From NCBI GenBank assembly GCA_019415925.1, contig DXYG01000069.1:1-14195 (forward strand): a stretch of DNA of 14,195 nucleotides, given 5' to 3'. The notes beneath the pieces were generated by a model. The model did not search any database and was not told where the DNA came from. It worked only from the letters and a program-made list of their open reading frames with translations. The position numbers and the translations under genes were made by a program. The stretch comes from Clostridiales bacterium (GTDB lineage: Bacteria > Bacillota > Clostridia > Oscillospirales > Acutalibacteraceae). How positions within the stretch are numbered: the stretch's first letter is position 1; every line of letters starts with the position of its first letter. Of this stretch, positions 7,000 through 13,644 are shown one piece after another.

Positions 7000-7335
7000 A
7001 CAAACAAACGGAGTTTTGTTTGTAGGTTTTGACAATGTAAAAAACAGCTCCCCTCAAACATTTCGGGTGCAGTTGTTGTTTTAAACGATAATTTGTCGAG
7101 TACCTCGACGGGCAAAATTAATGATTGTAGCGGCGAACTGTGTTCGCCATAGGGAACCCCTTTAGTGGGTTCCCTACAGCAAAACAGTCCACCGGACTGT
7201 TTTGCCTACCCTCCTGCATTTTGCAATGCAATCTTTTTGTGGGCTCTGCCCACACCCGCAAGCCTTTAAAAAAGGCTTGACCGAAATTTTTAATTTTTTT
7301 TTGCGAGTCAACTCACCGCAAATTATAGTTTAGCT
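7000..7335 (+). repeat. Mosaic palindromic repeat, copy 3 (largest)
   Basis: The 545-bp gap between the membrane pair and the acidic protein holds no gene but many hairpins. In order: ACAAACAAA (7000-7008)/7015-7023; a weaker imperfect hairpin at 7045-7078; GTCGAG (7095-7100)/CTCGAC (7104-7109); GGCGAA (7132-7137)/TTCGCC (7143-7148); AGGGAACCC (7151-7159)/GGGTTCCCT (7167-7175); GCAAAACAGTCC (7179-7190)/7194-7205; TGCATT (7215-7220)/AATGCA (7225-7230); TGTGGGC (7238-7244)/GCCCACA (7248-7254); CAAGCCTTT (7259-7267)/AAAGGCTTG (7271-7279), followed by a T-rich run. The first two modules after 7090 match copy 1 inverted; the modules after 7150 are unique here. TATAGTTTAG near 7324 also recurs, inverted, at 83-92. 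Confidence 0.82.
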
Positions 7336-7364
7336 TACAAAAAAGATAACCTGAAAAAGTAAAA

Positions 7365-7394
7365 ATCCCTGCCTGAAATTAATCGGGCAGGGAT
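7365..7394 (-). terminator. Intrinsic terminator of the acidic-protein gene
   Basis: ATCCCTGCC (7365-7373) pairs with GGCAGGGAT (7386-7394) over a 12-nt loop. On the minus strand the stem is followed at once by TTTTTAC and another T-rich stretch. It lies about 20 nt beyond the stop of the minus-strand gene ending at 7416. This is a classic Rho-independent terminator. Confidence 0.9.
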
Positions 7395-7415
7395 ATGAAT
7401 TATAATTTTAAAATA

Positions 7416-8003
7416 TCAGAAAAGCTCGCCTTCGGGGGATTCGCTGTCGCTGTCGGTTTCCTCGTCGGCTGAGGTGATTTCTTCCTTGATTTCTTCTGCT
7501 TTTTCCTCGACCTTCTCTGCGACTTCTTCAGCGTCATCTTTAATCTCGTCAACGGCGGTCTTAACCTGAGCTTCAATGCTTTCAAAGGGTGACGATTTAT
7601 ATTCACTTTCGTTTGAGCAGGCTACGGTAATATCTACAATCTCGTTTGAGTTGTAGCCCTTTTCCTCGTCGGGATTGCCGTAAAAAATATCGTTCTGACT
7701 GTCAACAATCTGTCTGTAGCACTCTCTTGCCTTGGCAATCTTCGCCTTTGACTTTTCAATAACCTCAAAAAGCTTTTCCTGATTTTCGGCAGAAACGGTT
7801 TCGCCCTTTTTCTGCGATTCATAGAGCTGTTTGCCGAGGGCAATATACGCTCTGTTCATAAGCTCGCTTTCGCTCTTCATAACAAGTCTGAGTCTGTTGA
7901 GCTTTGCGTTCGTTCTGTTCTTCTCAACAATTGACTGCGCAACAGATGAAATGGTGTCAACCGCTGTGCTGACAGTTCCTTTTACTGTATCAAAAATCGT
8001 CAT
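7416..8003 (-). CDS. Helical cytoplasmic protein with acidic tail, unknown function
   Basis: A 195-residue soluble protein with no signal peptide or membrane segment. I set the start at the ATG at 8003, where AAGGAG lies about 7 nt upstream; the longer reading has no ribosome binding site. Residues 1-105 look like a helical or coiled-coil domain: MTIFDTVKGTVSTAVDTISS, then NRLRLVMKSESELMNRAYIALGKQLYE and KLFEVIEKSKAKIAKARECY. This resembles the N-terminal part of small Firmicutes proteins that usually end in a zinc ribbon. No cysteine pairs are present here. Instead residues 145-195 form a Glu/Asp/Lys-rich tail (VDEIKDDAEEVAEKVEEKAE...) ending in ESPEGELF. It has its own promoter and terminator and is divergent from the CpXC gene. 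Confidence 0.85.
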   Translation of the reverse strand: MTIFDTVKGTVSTAVDTISSVAQSIVEKNRTNAKLNRLRLVMKSESELMNRAYIALGKQLYESQKKGETVSAENQEKLFEVIEKSKAKIAKARECYRQIVDSQNDIFYGNPDEEKGYNSNEIVDITVACSNESEYKSSPFESIEAQVKTAVDEIKDDAEEVAEKVEEKAEEIKEEITSADEETDSDSESPEGELF

Positions 8004-8025
8004 AAAAATTCTCCTTGCAATAAAA

Positions 8026-8038
8026 CGCACAGTGTGCG
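8026..8038. promoter_or_regulatory. Palindrome in leader of the acidic-protein gene
   Basis: CGCACA-G-TGTGCG is a perfect inverted repeat with a 1-bp centre. It lies between the predicted transcription start (about 8067) and the ribosome binding site (8011-8016) of the minus-strand gene. The centre is too tight for a full RNA hairpin, so a protein-binding site is the more natural reading. No known regulator box is recognised. Confidence 0.4.
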
Positions 8039-8073
8039 GAATATAATTTTTAAATTTATCTAATCGTACTATT

Positions 8074-8102
8074 ATTATGACAGATATTTTTGATAAAATC
8101 AA
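8074..8102 (-). promoter_or_regulatory. Promoter of the acidic-protein gene
   Basis: Minus-strand TTGATT (8097-8102), a 17-nt spacer and CATAAT (8074-8079) preceded by a TG extension. It gives a leader of about 65 nt. Its -35 box is only 18 bp from the -35 box of the divergent CpXC promoter, so the two could share control. Confidence 0.72.
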
Positions 8103-8120
8103 CATTTTTTTAAAATTTAC

Positions 8121-8149
8121 TTGTGAAAATCACAGTCAATTGATATAAT
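8121..8149 (+). promoter_or_regulatory. Promoter and overlapping palindrome of the CpXC gene
   Basis: TTGTGA (8121-8126), a 17-nt spacer and a perfect TG-extended TATAAT (8144-8149). The leader would be only about 15 nt, just enough for the AGAGGTG ribosome binding site. A palindrome TGTGA-AAA-TCACA (8122-8134) overlaps the -35 box, in a position suited to repression. Its 3-bp centre does not fit the Crp spacing of 6, so the binder is unknown. Confidence 0.78.
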
Positions 8150-8171
8150 TAACTGTAAAGAGGTGTTAGAT

Positions 8172-8870
8172 ATGCCCGATAACGTAGTAAACAAGGCTAT
8201 AGTCTGCCCAATGTGCGGAGAGCTGGGCAAGGCAGAAATATATACAAGCGTGAACACGACGGTCAACAAGGCTCTGCGAAGCAAGGTGCTTGACGGAGAG
8301 CTTTTTTCGTGGCGCTGTCCGTCGTGCAATTACAGCGCAAGGCTGAATTATCCGATTCTGTACAACGATATGAAAAACCGATTTATGGTTTATCTTATCC
8401 CGAAAATTGACCGCTATCAGCTCTGCGACAAAGAGCTTGAAGAAAAGTACAGCAATCTGCGCAACATAAGCAAGCGAATTACTGCTGATTTCAACTCGTT
8501 CAAGGAAAAGATTTTTATTTTTGAATCGGGGCTTGACGATATGGCGGTGGAGCTTACCAAGCTTGCAATAAGCCAGACGGTTTCGAAAAAGCTCGGCGGT
8601 GCTGAGATTACGGAAGGCTATCTTTCGATGTACGACCGTGAAACGAACACAATGGGCTTTACATATTTTGCAGGCGAGGAAAGAAAGCCGTATGTTCAGA
8701 CCGCAAGGCTTGAAATTTACGGCAAGTCAAAGGATATTATCGACAGATTTGCAATAAAGGACAAAAAGCTCAAGGGCTTTATCAAGATTGACAAGGAATG
8801 GGCGGAAAATATCCTGTACCGCTACAAGCGTGCAAAGCATATTGAAAAGCTGAATAAGCTGAAAGAGTGA
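8172..8870 (+). CDS. CpXC domain zinc-ribbon protein
   Basis: A 232-residue protein whose first ~75 residues match the CpXC domain. Four cysteines are arranged as CPMC (C12, C15) and CPSC (C49, C52), with the spacing sequence TSVNTTVNKALRSKVLDGEL and the typical NYPILYNDMKNRFMVYLIP segment after the second pair. The family is a predicted zinc-binding domain of unknown function. Residues 75-232 are charged, mostly helical and not recognised. The start is the ATG at 8172 rather than the GTG three codons earlier, because AGAGGTG (8159-8165), which contains that GTG, is the ribosome binding site. The gene is monocistronic: strong promoter upstream, hairpin repeats downstream. Confidence 0.87.
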   Translation: MPDNVVNKAIVCPMCGELGKAEIYTSVNTTVNKALRSKVLDGELFSWRCPSCNYSARLNYPILYNDMKNRFMVYLIPKIDRYQLCDKELEEKYSNLRNISKRITADFNSFKEKIFIFESGLDDMAVELTKLAISQTVSKKLGGAEITEGYLSMYDRETNTMGFTYFAGEERKPYVQTARLEIYGKSKDIIDRFAIKDKKLKGFIKIDKEWAENILYRYKRAKHIEKLNKLKE

Positions 8871-8883
8871 TTTTATTTTGAGT

Positions 8884-9084
8884 TATTGCAGCGGCGAACT
8901 GTGTTCGCCAAAATGAATAAATTGTTATACAATTTATTCATAGGGACGTCTGGGAAGCCGTCCCCTACGGATAGATAGGAAACGTTTAAATTTAATTTTG
9001 TATAGGGGGACGGGTTCCTACACGTCCCATTCACGTAAATTGCAATGCAATTTACGTGCGGACACGGCACGCTGTGTCCCTACG
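8884..9084 (+). repeat. Mosaic palindromic repeat, copy 4
   Basis: Two rounds of hairpins follow the CpXC gene. First: GGCGAA (8893-8898)/TTCGCC (8904-8909), then TGAATAAATTGT (8914-8925)/8929-8940 with a perfect 12-bp stem, then GGGACG (8943-8948)/CGTCCC (8959-8964). This is the same order and orientation as copy 2. Second: GGGACG (9007-9012)/CGTCCC (9023-9028), then CACGTAAATTGC (9032-9043)/9047-9058, again a perfect 12-bp stem, then GGACAC (9060-9065)/GTGTCC (9074-9079). The gap from 8871 to 9156 contains nothing else that I can support; no clear promoter for the next gene was found. Confidence 0.82.
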
Positions 9085-9156
9085 TAAGAATCATAAATGT
9101 ATGACTCCGAGATACCGAGGCTTAATTCACCACCGATTTATATAACGGACTAAAAA

Positions 9157-10515
9157 ATGATAAATGATATTATAACTGTTTTTGAACGAAAATTTAATAA
9201 GTTTGCAGACAATACCGAGGCTTTTACCACACGGTTTATACGTGACGAGGACTCGGCTATCGGTACGCTCTGCTTTAACCGTTTCAATGTTGAATTTGAG
9301 TACTGCCTTGAATGCGGAGCATCTGTTGAAAAAAGCGGTCTGAACATAATCGTTGACTTTTCAAAACGGAGTGAATTTCCGATAAAATGTATGATGTACG
9401 ACATTATCGGGCTTTTTGACAACGATAATTTTTCCTGCTGGTTCTACTGCTTTATCGAGAACGAAAAGCGTATGGAGCTTTGCTTTGACAGGCTTGCAAA
9501 GGATTTTGAAAAGGTTTATCCCAAGTTGAAGGACTTTACTAATTCCGATGACAGTATGGGAAAAATCCGTGAGGTACTGCGCAAAAATGTGCTCAACACT
9601 GTCGGAATCGACTTTGAAACCGACATAAACAGCGAGCTTGATAACGGCGAGAGTATAAACGTTGACGAGGTTTACGAGTATCTTTTCAGCCTTTATTTCG
9701 GGTTTGAACAGTGCGCCTTTGCGTCTGACGAGTACCGTGATTTTCTTGCAGGCGACTACAAAAAGGCTCTGCGAAAATATGAGAAGAAGAAAAAGCGCCT
9801 TGCCTACGAGGACAGACTGCTTGAATATATCGAAAACTGCGACAGTCCTGCGCCTATTCTGAGCGAAGAATACGAGTGCCTTAAAGACGGGTTAAAGGAA
9901 TATCACGGTGCAAGCGGATTTGTTCCGTATCTTGCCTCCTGCGGTCTGCTGTTGATTCCGTTTCTCGCAGTGTGCGTAGGTATGTACTATGCAATTTCGG
10001 GAATACTTTATCACTCGGCGCTCTATGCAAGTCCGCTTGAGCCTTACAATGCATTGTGCTGTATAATTCCTGCGCTGTTTTGCAGTTTAACAGCCGCATA
10101 TTTTATGAAGGAAAGAATTTACCGCAGGTTTTTCAATAATAAATATCAGAAAATGAAGGACTATGACGCAATTTTCAACTCTGAAAAATCAAAAAAACGC
10201 ACAAGGGTTATTCTGTATATTTTCTACCTTGTCGCGCTCATTTTCGTGTTTTTAAGCGCAAACAACGGTATAGCTGTTTACGAAACCGGAGTAAACGTCA
10301 ACAGCCACTACTTTGACGTGACCGGCAATTTCTACAGCTACAGCGACATTATCTGCCTTGACGCCGAGCCTGACGGAAACGGCGGAAAATACGAGCTTTA
10401 CCTTGATGATTACAGCATAAACATCGGAATGTATGCTGACCGCAGCGATATGGAAAACAAAATTATCCCTATTCTTGAAAACAGACAGGTTGAAATTATC
10501 CGCAGTACGGAGTGA
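9157..10515 (+). CDS. Unrecognised membrane protein with cytosolic N-terminal domain
   Basis: A 452-residue protein of unknown family. Residues 1-250 are soluble and rich in acidic and aromatic residues, with a basic helical stretch YKKALRKYEKKKKRL at about 201-215. Three membrane segments follow: about 255-283, 299-317 and 350-368. The last ~80 residues (GIAVYETGVNVNSHYFDVTG to the end) form a beta-rich domain with alternating hydrophobics that could be a PH-like fold. No catalytic motif stands out. The ATG at 9157 has only a weak GGAC 7 nt upstream, so the start is less certain. Four bases separate it from the TatD gene, whose ribosome binding site lies in its last codons, so the two are probably coupled. 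Confidence 0.8.
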   Translation: MINDIITVFERKFNKFADNTEAFTTRFIRDEDSAIGTLCFNRFNVEFEYCLECGASVEKSGLNIIVDFSKRSEFPIKCMMYDIIGLFDNDNFSCWFYCFIENEKRMELCFDRLAKDFEKVYPKLKDFTNSDDSMGKIREVLRKNVLNTVGIDFETDINSELDNGESINVDEVYEYLFSLYFGFEQCAFASDEYRDFLAGDYKKALRKYEKKKKRLAYEDRLLEYIENCDSPAPILSEEYECLKDGLKEYHGASGFVPYLASCGLLLIPFLAVCVGMYYAISGILYHSALYASPLEPYNALCCIIPALFCSLTAAYFMKERIYRRFFNNKYQKMKDYDAIFNSEKSKKRTRVILYIFYLVALIFVFLSANNGIAVYETGVNVNSHYFDVTGNFYSYSDIICLDAEPDGNGGKYELYLDDYSINIGMYADRSDMENKIIPILENRQVEIIRSTE

Positions 10516-10519
10516 CAGT

Positions 10520-11287
10520 ATGAACTACAAAAATATTTTTGACGCACACGCCCATTATGACGACAAGTGGTTTGACGATGACCGTTCTGAACTGCTTGAC
10601 AACATAAAAAGCAAGGGCGTCTGCGGAATTGTGAACAATTCGGTTGACTTGAAAACAGCCGAAAAGAGCATAGAGTATGCAGAAAAATACGATTTTATGT
10701 ATGCCGCAGTCGGCTTTCACCCCGAGAATCTTGACGATATGCCGTCTGACTATCTCGACAGGCTTGCAGAGCTTACAAAGCACGAAAAGGTTGTTGCAAT
10801 AGGCGAAACAGGGCTTGACTATCACTGGGATATTCCGAAGGAAAAGCAGAAAAGGGTGTTTGAGGAGCAGATTAAGCTTTCGCTTGATTTAAAAATGCCC
10901 CTCGTCGTTCACGACAGAGAGGCTCACGGAGATACGTTTGATTTGCTCAGAAAATACCGCCCGAATGCGCTTGTGCACTGCTTTTCGGGAAGTGTGGAGC
11001 TTATGAGAGAGGCTGTAAGGTTGGGAATGTATATCAGTCTCGGCGGAGTGGTGACCTTTAAAAACGCCCGTCACAGCGTTGAGGTTGCGACTGAAATTCC
11101 GATTGACAGACTTCTGCTTGAAACCGACGCTCCGTATATGGCGCCCGTACCGTTTCGGGGCAAGCGTTGTGACAGCTCAATGATTTTGTATGCGGCTGAA
11201 AAGATAGCCGCCGTGCGTAATATGGGCATTCAGGAAATACTGGACATAACAAGCGAAAACGCAAAAAGATTTTACAATATCAAGTAA
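10520..11287 (+). CDS. tatD: TatD-family metal-dependent hydrolase (deoxyribonuclease)
   Basis: A 255-residue TIM-barrel amidohydrolase of normal TatD length. Metal and catalytic residues are in order: DAHAH (H10, H12), GETGLDYHWD (E96), VVHDREAH (H131), VHCFSGS (H153) and LLLETDAPYMAP (D203), then PVPFRGKR. TatD enzymes act as 3'-5' exonucleases on DNA or RNA and have been linked to DNA repair and turnover. I set the start at ATG 10520, with GGAGTGA at 10509-10515 overlapping the upstream stop; the longer reading enters the preceding gene. A terminator follows 7 nt after the stop. Confidence 0.94.
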   Translation: MNYKNIFDAHAHYDDKWFDDDRSELLDNIKSKGVCGIVNNSVDLKTAEKSIEYAEKYDFMYAAVGFHPENLDDMPSDYLDRLAELTKHEKVVAIGETGLDYHWDIPKEKQKRVFEEQIKLSLDLKMPLVVHDREAHGDTFDLLRKYRPNALVHCFSGSVELMREAVRLGMYISLGGVVTFKNARHSVEVATEIPIDRLLLETDAPYMAPVPFRGKRCDSSMILYAAEKIAAVRNMGIQEILDITSENAKRFYNIK

Positions 11288-11294
11288 CACAAAA

Positions 11295-11327
11295 GGGACT
11301 GCCGCAAAATAAATTTGCGACAGTCCC
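11295..11327 (+). terminator. Probable bidirectional terminator
   Basis: GGGACTG (11295-11301) pairs with CAGTCCC (11321-11327), with an inner GCAAA (11304-11308)/TTTGC (11314-11318) helix. The plus strand continues ATAATTTTT after the TatD gene. The minus strand continues CTTTTGTG. The sortase operon converges on it from the other side, about 45 nt away. Confidence 0.82.
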
Positions 11328-11372
11328 ATAATTTTTAGGTAAAAGCTGTTTTTCTGTTATTTATTTGTCGGA

Positions 11373-12215
11373 TTAACCGCTGACTTTCCTGTACATTCGT
11401 CTGTAAAGGAAGTACAGTCCGACTGATACGAGCAAAAAGAACAGTGAAATGAACAACACCGCTATACTGACACTATTTGCAGATTGAACAAACATATTGT
11501 ACAAAGCACGTGAATCAATATTTATATGCGAAATCTTGTTTGATATGATAAGATACGCAGGAATAATTCCGAGGGTGAGGAACGCTCCCGATGTTCCGTA
11601 GCAAATGTACTTAACTGCTCTGTGCTTCCATTTGTTTGCAAGGAAGAACACAAGGCATATAACGCCTGCAAGTACTGCAAGTCCGATAAGAATAAACAGC
11701 ATTGCTTTTTTTGCTGTCAGAAAGTACGCCGAAAGCCTTGAAAAAAGAGGAATTTCAAGCGATGAGCGGTAAATCTGAGCCGCTTTGTTTACAAGCTTAT
11801 CACGGCTGTTTCCGTTAACATCTTTTATGTCATTTTCCTCGATATAATTATCAAGCGCAGCATTAAAGCTCTGCTTAAAATCTGTAGCGTCAATCTTTGC
11901 GCCGTTGCCTGAATAGTAATTGTCAAGATACGCCCTTGTGTCATTGCTGAGCATAACCTCATCAACGAAATCATCAAAGAACTTTTCGTCAAGTCCGCTG
12001 GCATATCCGAGGTCTGTAAGGCTTGTTGTAATTTCGTCACGCTTATCTACAAAATAATTTGAGGAATTCATATTGTCAAGAATAAACTCCGAATTAAACA
12101 GAGTAGCCTCCAGCACTGTGCATATTGAAAGCAAAAACAGAATTACGGTAAGCAAGAACGCAAGCAGGATAAACACTGCGTTTCTCACTCTTGAAGAAAA
12201 GGGCTTTTTAGACAT
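11373..12215 (-). CDS. Membrane protein with large extracytoplasmic loop, sortase operon
   Basis: A 280-residue protein of no recognised family. A basic N-terminus (MSKKPFSSRVR) leads to TM1 at about 12-34. A hydrophilic region of about 130 residues follows (35-165: acidic, helical, with NMNSSNYFVDKRDEITTSL and GNGAKIDATDFKQSFNAALD), then TM2 170-193, TM3 203-225 and TM4 247-271, and a basic end (YRRMYRKVSG). With the N-terminus inside, the loop faces the cell wall. The start follows the sortase stop by 2 nt, with GGGAGGGTGA inside the sortase tail, so the two are coupled. It may work with the sortase or its substrate at the surface; this is inferred from position only. Confidence 0.83.
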   Translation of the reverse strand: MSKKPFSSRVRNAVFILLAFLLTVILFLLSICTVLEATLFNSEFILDNMNSSNYFVDKRDEITTSLTDLGYASGLDEKFFDDFVDEVMLSNDTRAYLDNYYSGNGAKIDATDFKQSFNAALDNYIEENDIKDVNGNSRDKLVNKAAQIYRSSLEIPLFSRLSAYFLTAKKAMLFILIGLAVLAGVICLVFFLANKWKHRAVKYICYGTSGAFLTLGIIPAYLIISNKISHINIDSRALYNMFVQSANSVSIAVLFISLFFLLVSVGLYFLYRRMYRKVSG

Positions 12216-12217
12216 AA

Positions 12218-12940
12218 TTATTCACCCTCCCCTGTGCTTTTGTCAATCGGTGCACCCGAAACATATTCTGCATAGACGAAAAATCTGTAATCTGTCAGTC
12301 CAAGCTCGTCGAACGGATAGCAGGTATACATAATCAGATTTTCGTAGTCGGCATTTAAGTCATAGGCAGAGCTGTCGGTTGCTTTTTTAACAGCAGTATC
12401 GGTAATGCGATACTCATAATTGCCATAGCTCGTGCGGATAATAACAGCCTGTCCTTTTTCGGCATATTTCAGTCCGTTGAAATAGGTGTTGTTATGACCT
12501 GCAACAAGGATTGTTCCGCCGTAGCCCGGGATAAAACTCCCATTGTAAACACCTACGCCGTTGCGGAGTGCAGCATCACCGTCGCCAAAGAACAGCTTGT
12601 TGTCAATTCCGCAATCCTCAATAATAAGCTCTCCGAACTGATTACTGTAGTTCGGGTATTCAACAGCGTCATTTTTTACATATGATTTATTATCTTCTTT
12701 TGTTACAGTTGGTAAAGTTGAGTCCTCCGAAACAGGCACAAAAATATTTTCGTATTCGGTAGAGTAATTCTTTTCGCTGTCGGAAAAGAAGATTCCTGCC
12801 GCCGAAAAAATAGTTAAAAAGCTCGGAGCAAGCGCCAGATAAAGCACAAGATAAGTTCCGAACAAAAAGATAATGGGAAGAATTATGAAACTCTTCCCAT
12901 CAGATTTTTTATGCCTGTGTCTGCGTTTTTTATCAGACAT
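12218..12940 (-). CDS. Class D-type sortase (transpeptidase)
   Basis: A 240-residue sortase that cleaves a sorting signal and links surface proteins to the cell wall or to each other. A basic N-terminus and one membrane segment (about 18-50) anchor it with the catalytic domain outside. The active site is complete: H149 in LVAGHNNTYF, C207 in LIMYTCYPF, and R219 in TDYRFFVYAEYV. The TCYPF context is what I associate with class D enzymes, but class is less certain than family. The start lies 6 nt after the stop of the likely substrate, and only a weak ribosome binding site (GAAAGAG, distant) is present, so translation probably depends on coupling. Confidence 0.93.
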   Translation of the reverse strand: MSDKKRRHRHKKSDGKSFIILPIIFLFGTYLVLYLALAPSFLTIFSAAGIFFSDSEKNYSTEYENIFVPVSEDSTLPTVTKEDNKSYVKNDAVEYPNYSNQFGELIIEDCGIDNKLFFGDGDAALRNGVGVYNGSFIPGYGGTILVAGHNNTYFNGLKYAEKGQAVIIRTSYGNYEYRITDTAVKKATDSSAYDLNADYENLIMYTCYPFDELGLTDYRFFVYAEYVSGAPIDKSTGEGE

Positions 12941-12946
12941 CTAAAA

Positions 12947-13534
12947 TCAAGCTCTTTCTTTCTTAGTTTTTACAACAAACATTGCGCCGCCTGCTACGAG
13001 AACAACTGCAACTGCACCGAGTGCGATAAAGCCGAAGTAGTTAACGTCGGAACCTGTTGTCTTGATGGGGTTCTCTGTAACTGCGCCTGTCTTTGAAAGA
13101 GAAGGAGTTGCGCTGAAAGCAACTTCGCCGTTAGGATCAAGAACTGTAATCTTTCTTGTTGTCTTGTCATATGACATTGTCATATCAAGAACAGCTACAG
13201 CCTTCTGACCATAAGCGAGAAGCTCCTGCTTCTGAGCAAATGTGAGGCCGCTGATGTTTGAAGCACCTGAATTAGCAAGGAAGTTCTTACCGTCTTTGAT
13301 AACAGCGATAATGTCCTTTGACTGTGCTTCTGTCATTTCGATTGTGTTGAAATAGTTTTCAGCCTGATTAACATATTCAGTGGGGATAACCATTTCTCCG
13401 TCTTTCATTGCAACTGATGTCTTGAGTTCATCAAGAACAGCCTGTTCGCTGCTGTTGATACCTGCTGCAAAAGCGGTAACTGCAGTAGCGGCAACAAGAA
13501 CGAGTGCAACTAAAATTGCCGATAATTTTTTCAT
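12947..13534 (-). CDS. Secreted, C-terminally anchored protein, likely sortase substrate
   Basis: A 195-residue exported protein. A signal peptide covers residues 1-23/24 (MKKLSAILVALVLVAATAVT, then AFA-A). The mature domain (about 25-145) is mixed and unrecognised, with YVNQAENYFNTIEMTEAQSK and AQKQELLAYGQKAVAVLDMT. The C-terminus has the layout of a cell-wall sorting signal: IKTTG (157-161), a hydrophobic segment (about 167-188) and a basic tail KTKKERA. LSKTG (146-150) is a second LPXTG-like match 11 residues earlier. Neither is canonical, as proline is replaced. The adjacent downstream sortase supports substrate status. AAAGGTGG lies 9 nt before the ATG. If not sorted, it would be a plain C-terminally anchored membrane protein. 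Confidence 0.85.
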   Translation of the reverse strand: MKKLSAILVALVLVAATAVTAFAAGINSSEQAVLDELKTSVAMKDGEMVIPTEYVNQAENYFNTIEMTEAQSKDIIAVIKDGKNFLANSGASNISGLTFAQKQELLAYGQKAVAVLDMTMSYDKTTRKITVLDPNGEVAFSATPSLSKTGAVTENPIKTTGSDVNYFGFIALGAVAVVLVAGGAMFVVKTKKERA

Positions 13535-13590
13535 AATCTTCTACCACCTTTAATTTTTCTTTTTGTACCGTAGTGTACATTACCGACGTC

Positions 13591-13609
13591 ATAAATCTTA
13601 ATGATTTAT
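13591..13609. promoter_or_regulatory. Inverted repeat at the sortase-operon start site
   Basis: ATAAATC-N5-GATTTAT lies where transcription from the adjacent promoter should start (about 13609). It could be an operator or the stem of a short leader hairpin. A further imperfect palindrome centred on TGTACA (about 13574-13579) lies between it and the ribosome binding site. No known regulator box is recognised. Confidence 0.4.
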
Positions 13610-13615
13610 AAAAGA

Positions 13616-13644
13616 ATTATATCACCACTTTTTTCATTTGTAAA
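13616..13644 (-). promoter_or_regulatory. Promoter of the sortase operon
   Basis: Minus-strand TTTACA (13639-13644), a 17-nt spacer and a perfect TG-extended TATAAT (13616-13621), about 80 nt before the ATG of the secreted protein. The genes downstream run with gaps of 2-6 nt and no internal terminator, so this promoter should serve all three. Confidence 0.85.

Noticed and set aside
8122..8134. TGTGA-AAA-TCACA as a Crp site
   Set aside because: Crp half-sites need a 6-bp centre; here it is 3 bp. It is kept only as a palindrome of unknown binder.
8873..9070. A minus-strand 65-residue frame across repeat copy 4
   Set aside because: It is made almost entirely of palindromic repeat sequence, with no ribosome binding site, and its translation has no coherent domain.
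1..9084. The repeats as a CRISPR array
   Set aside because: Copies are thousands of bases apart, vary in content, and lack evenly sized spacers; no cas genes are present.
9662..9862. Plus-strand overlapping frame inside the large membrane-protein gene
   Set aside because: It sits in another frame of a long gene and has no start signals or recognisable domain.
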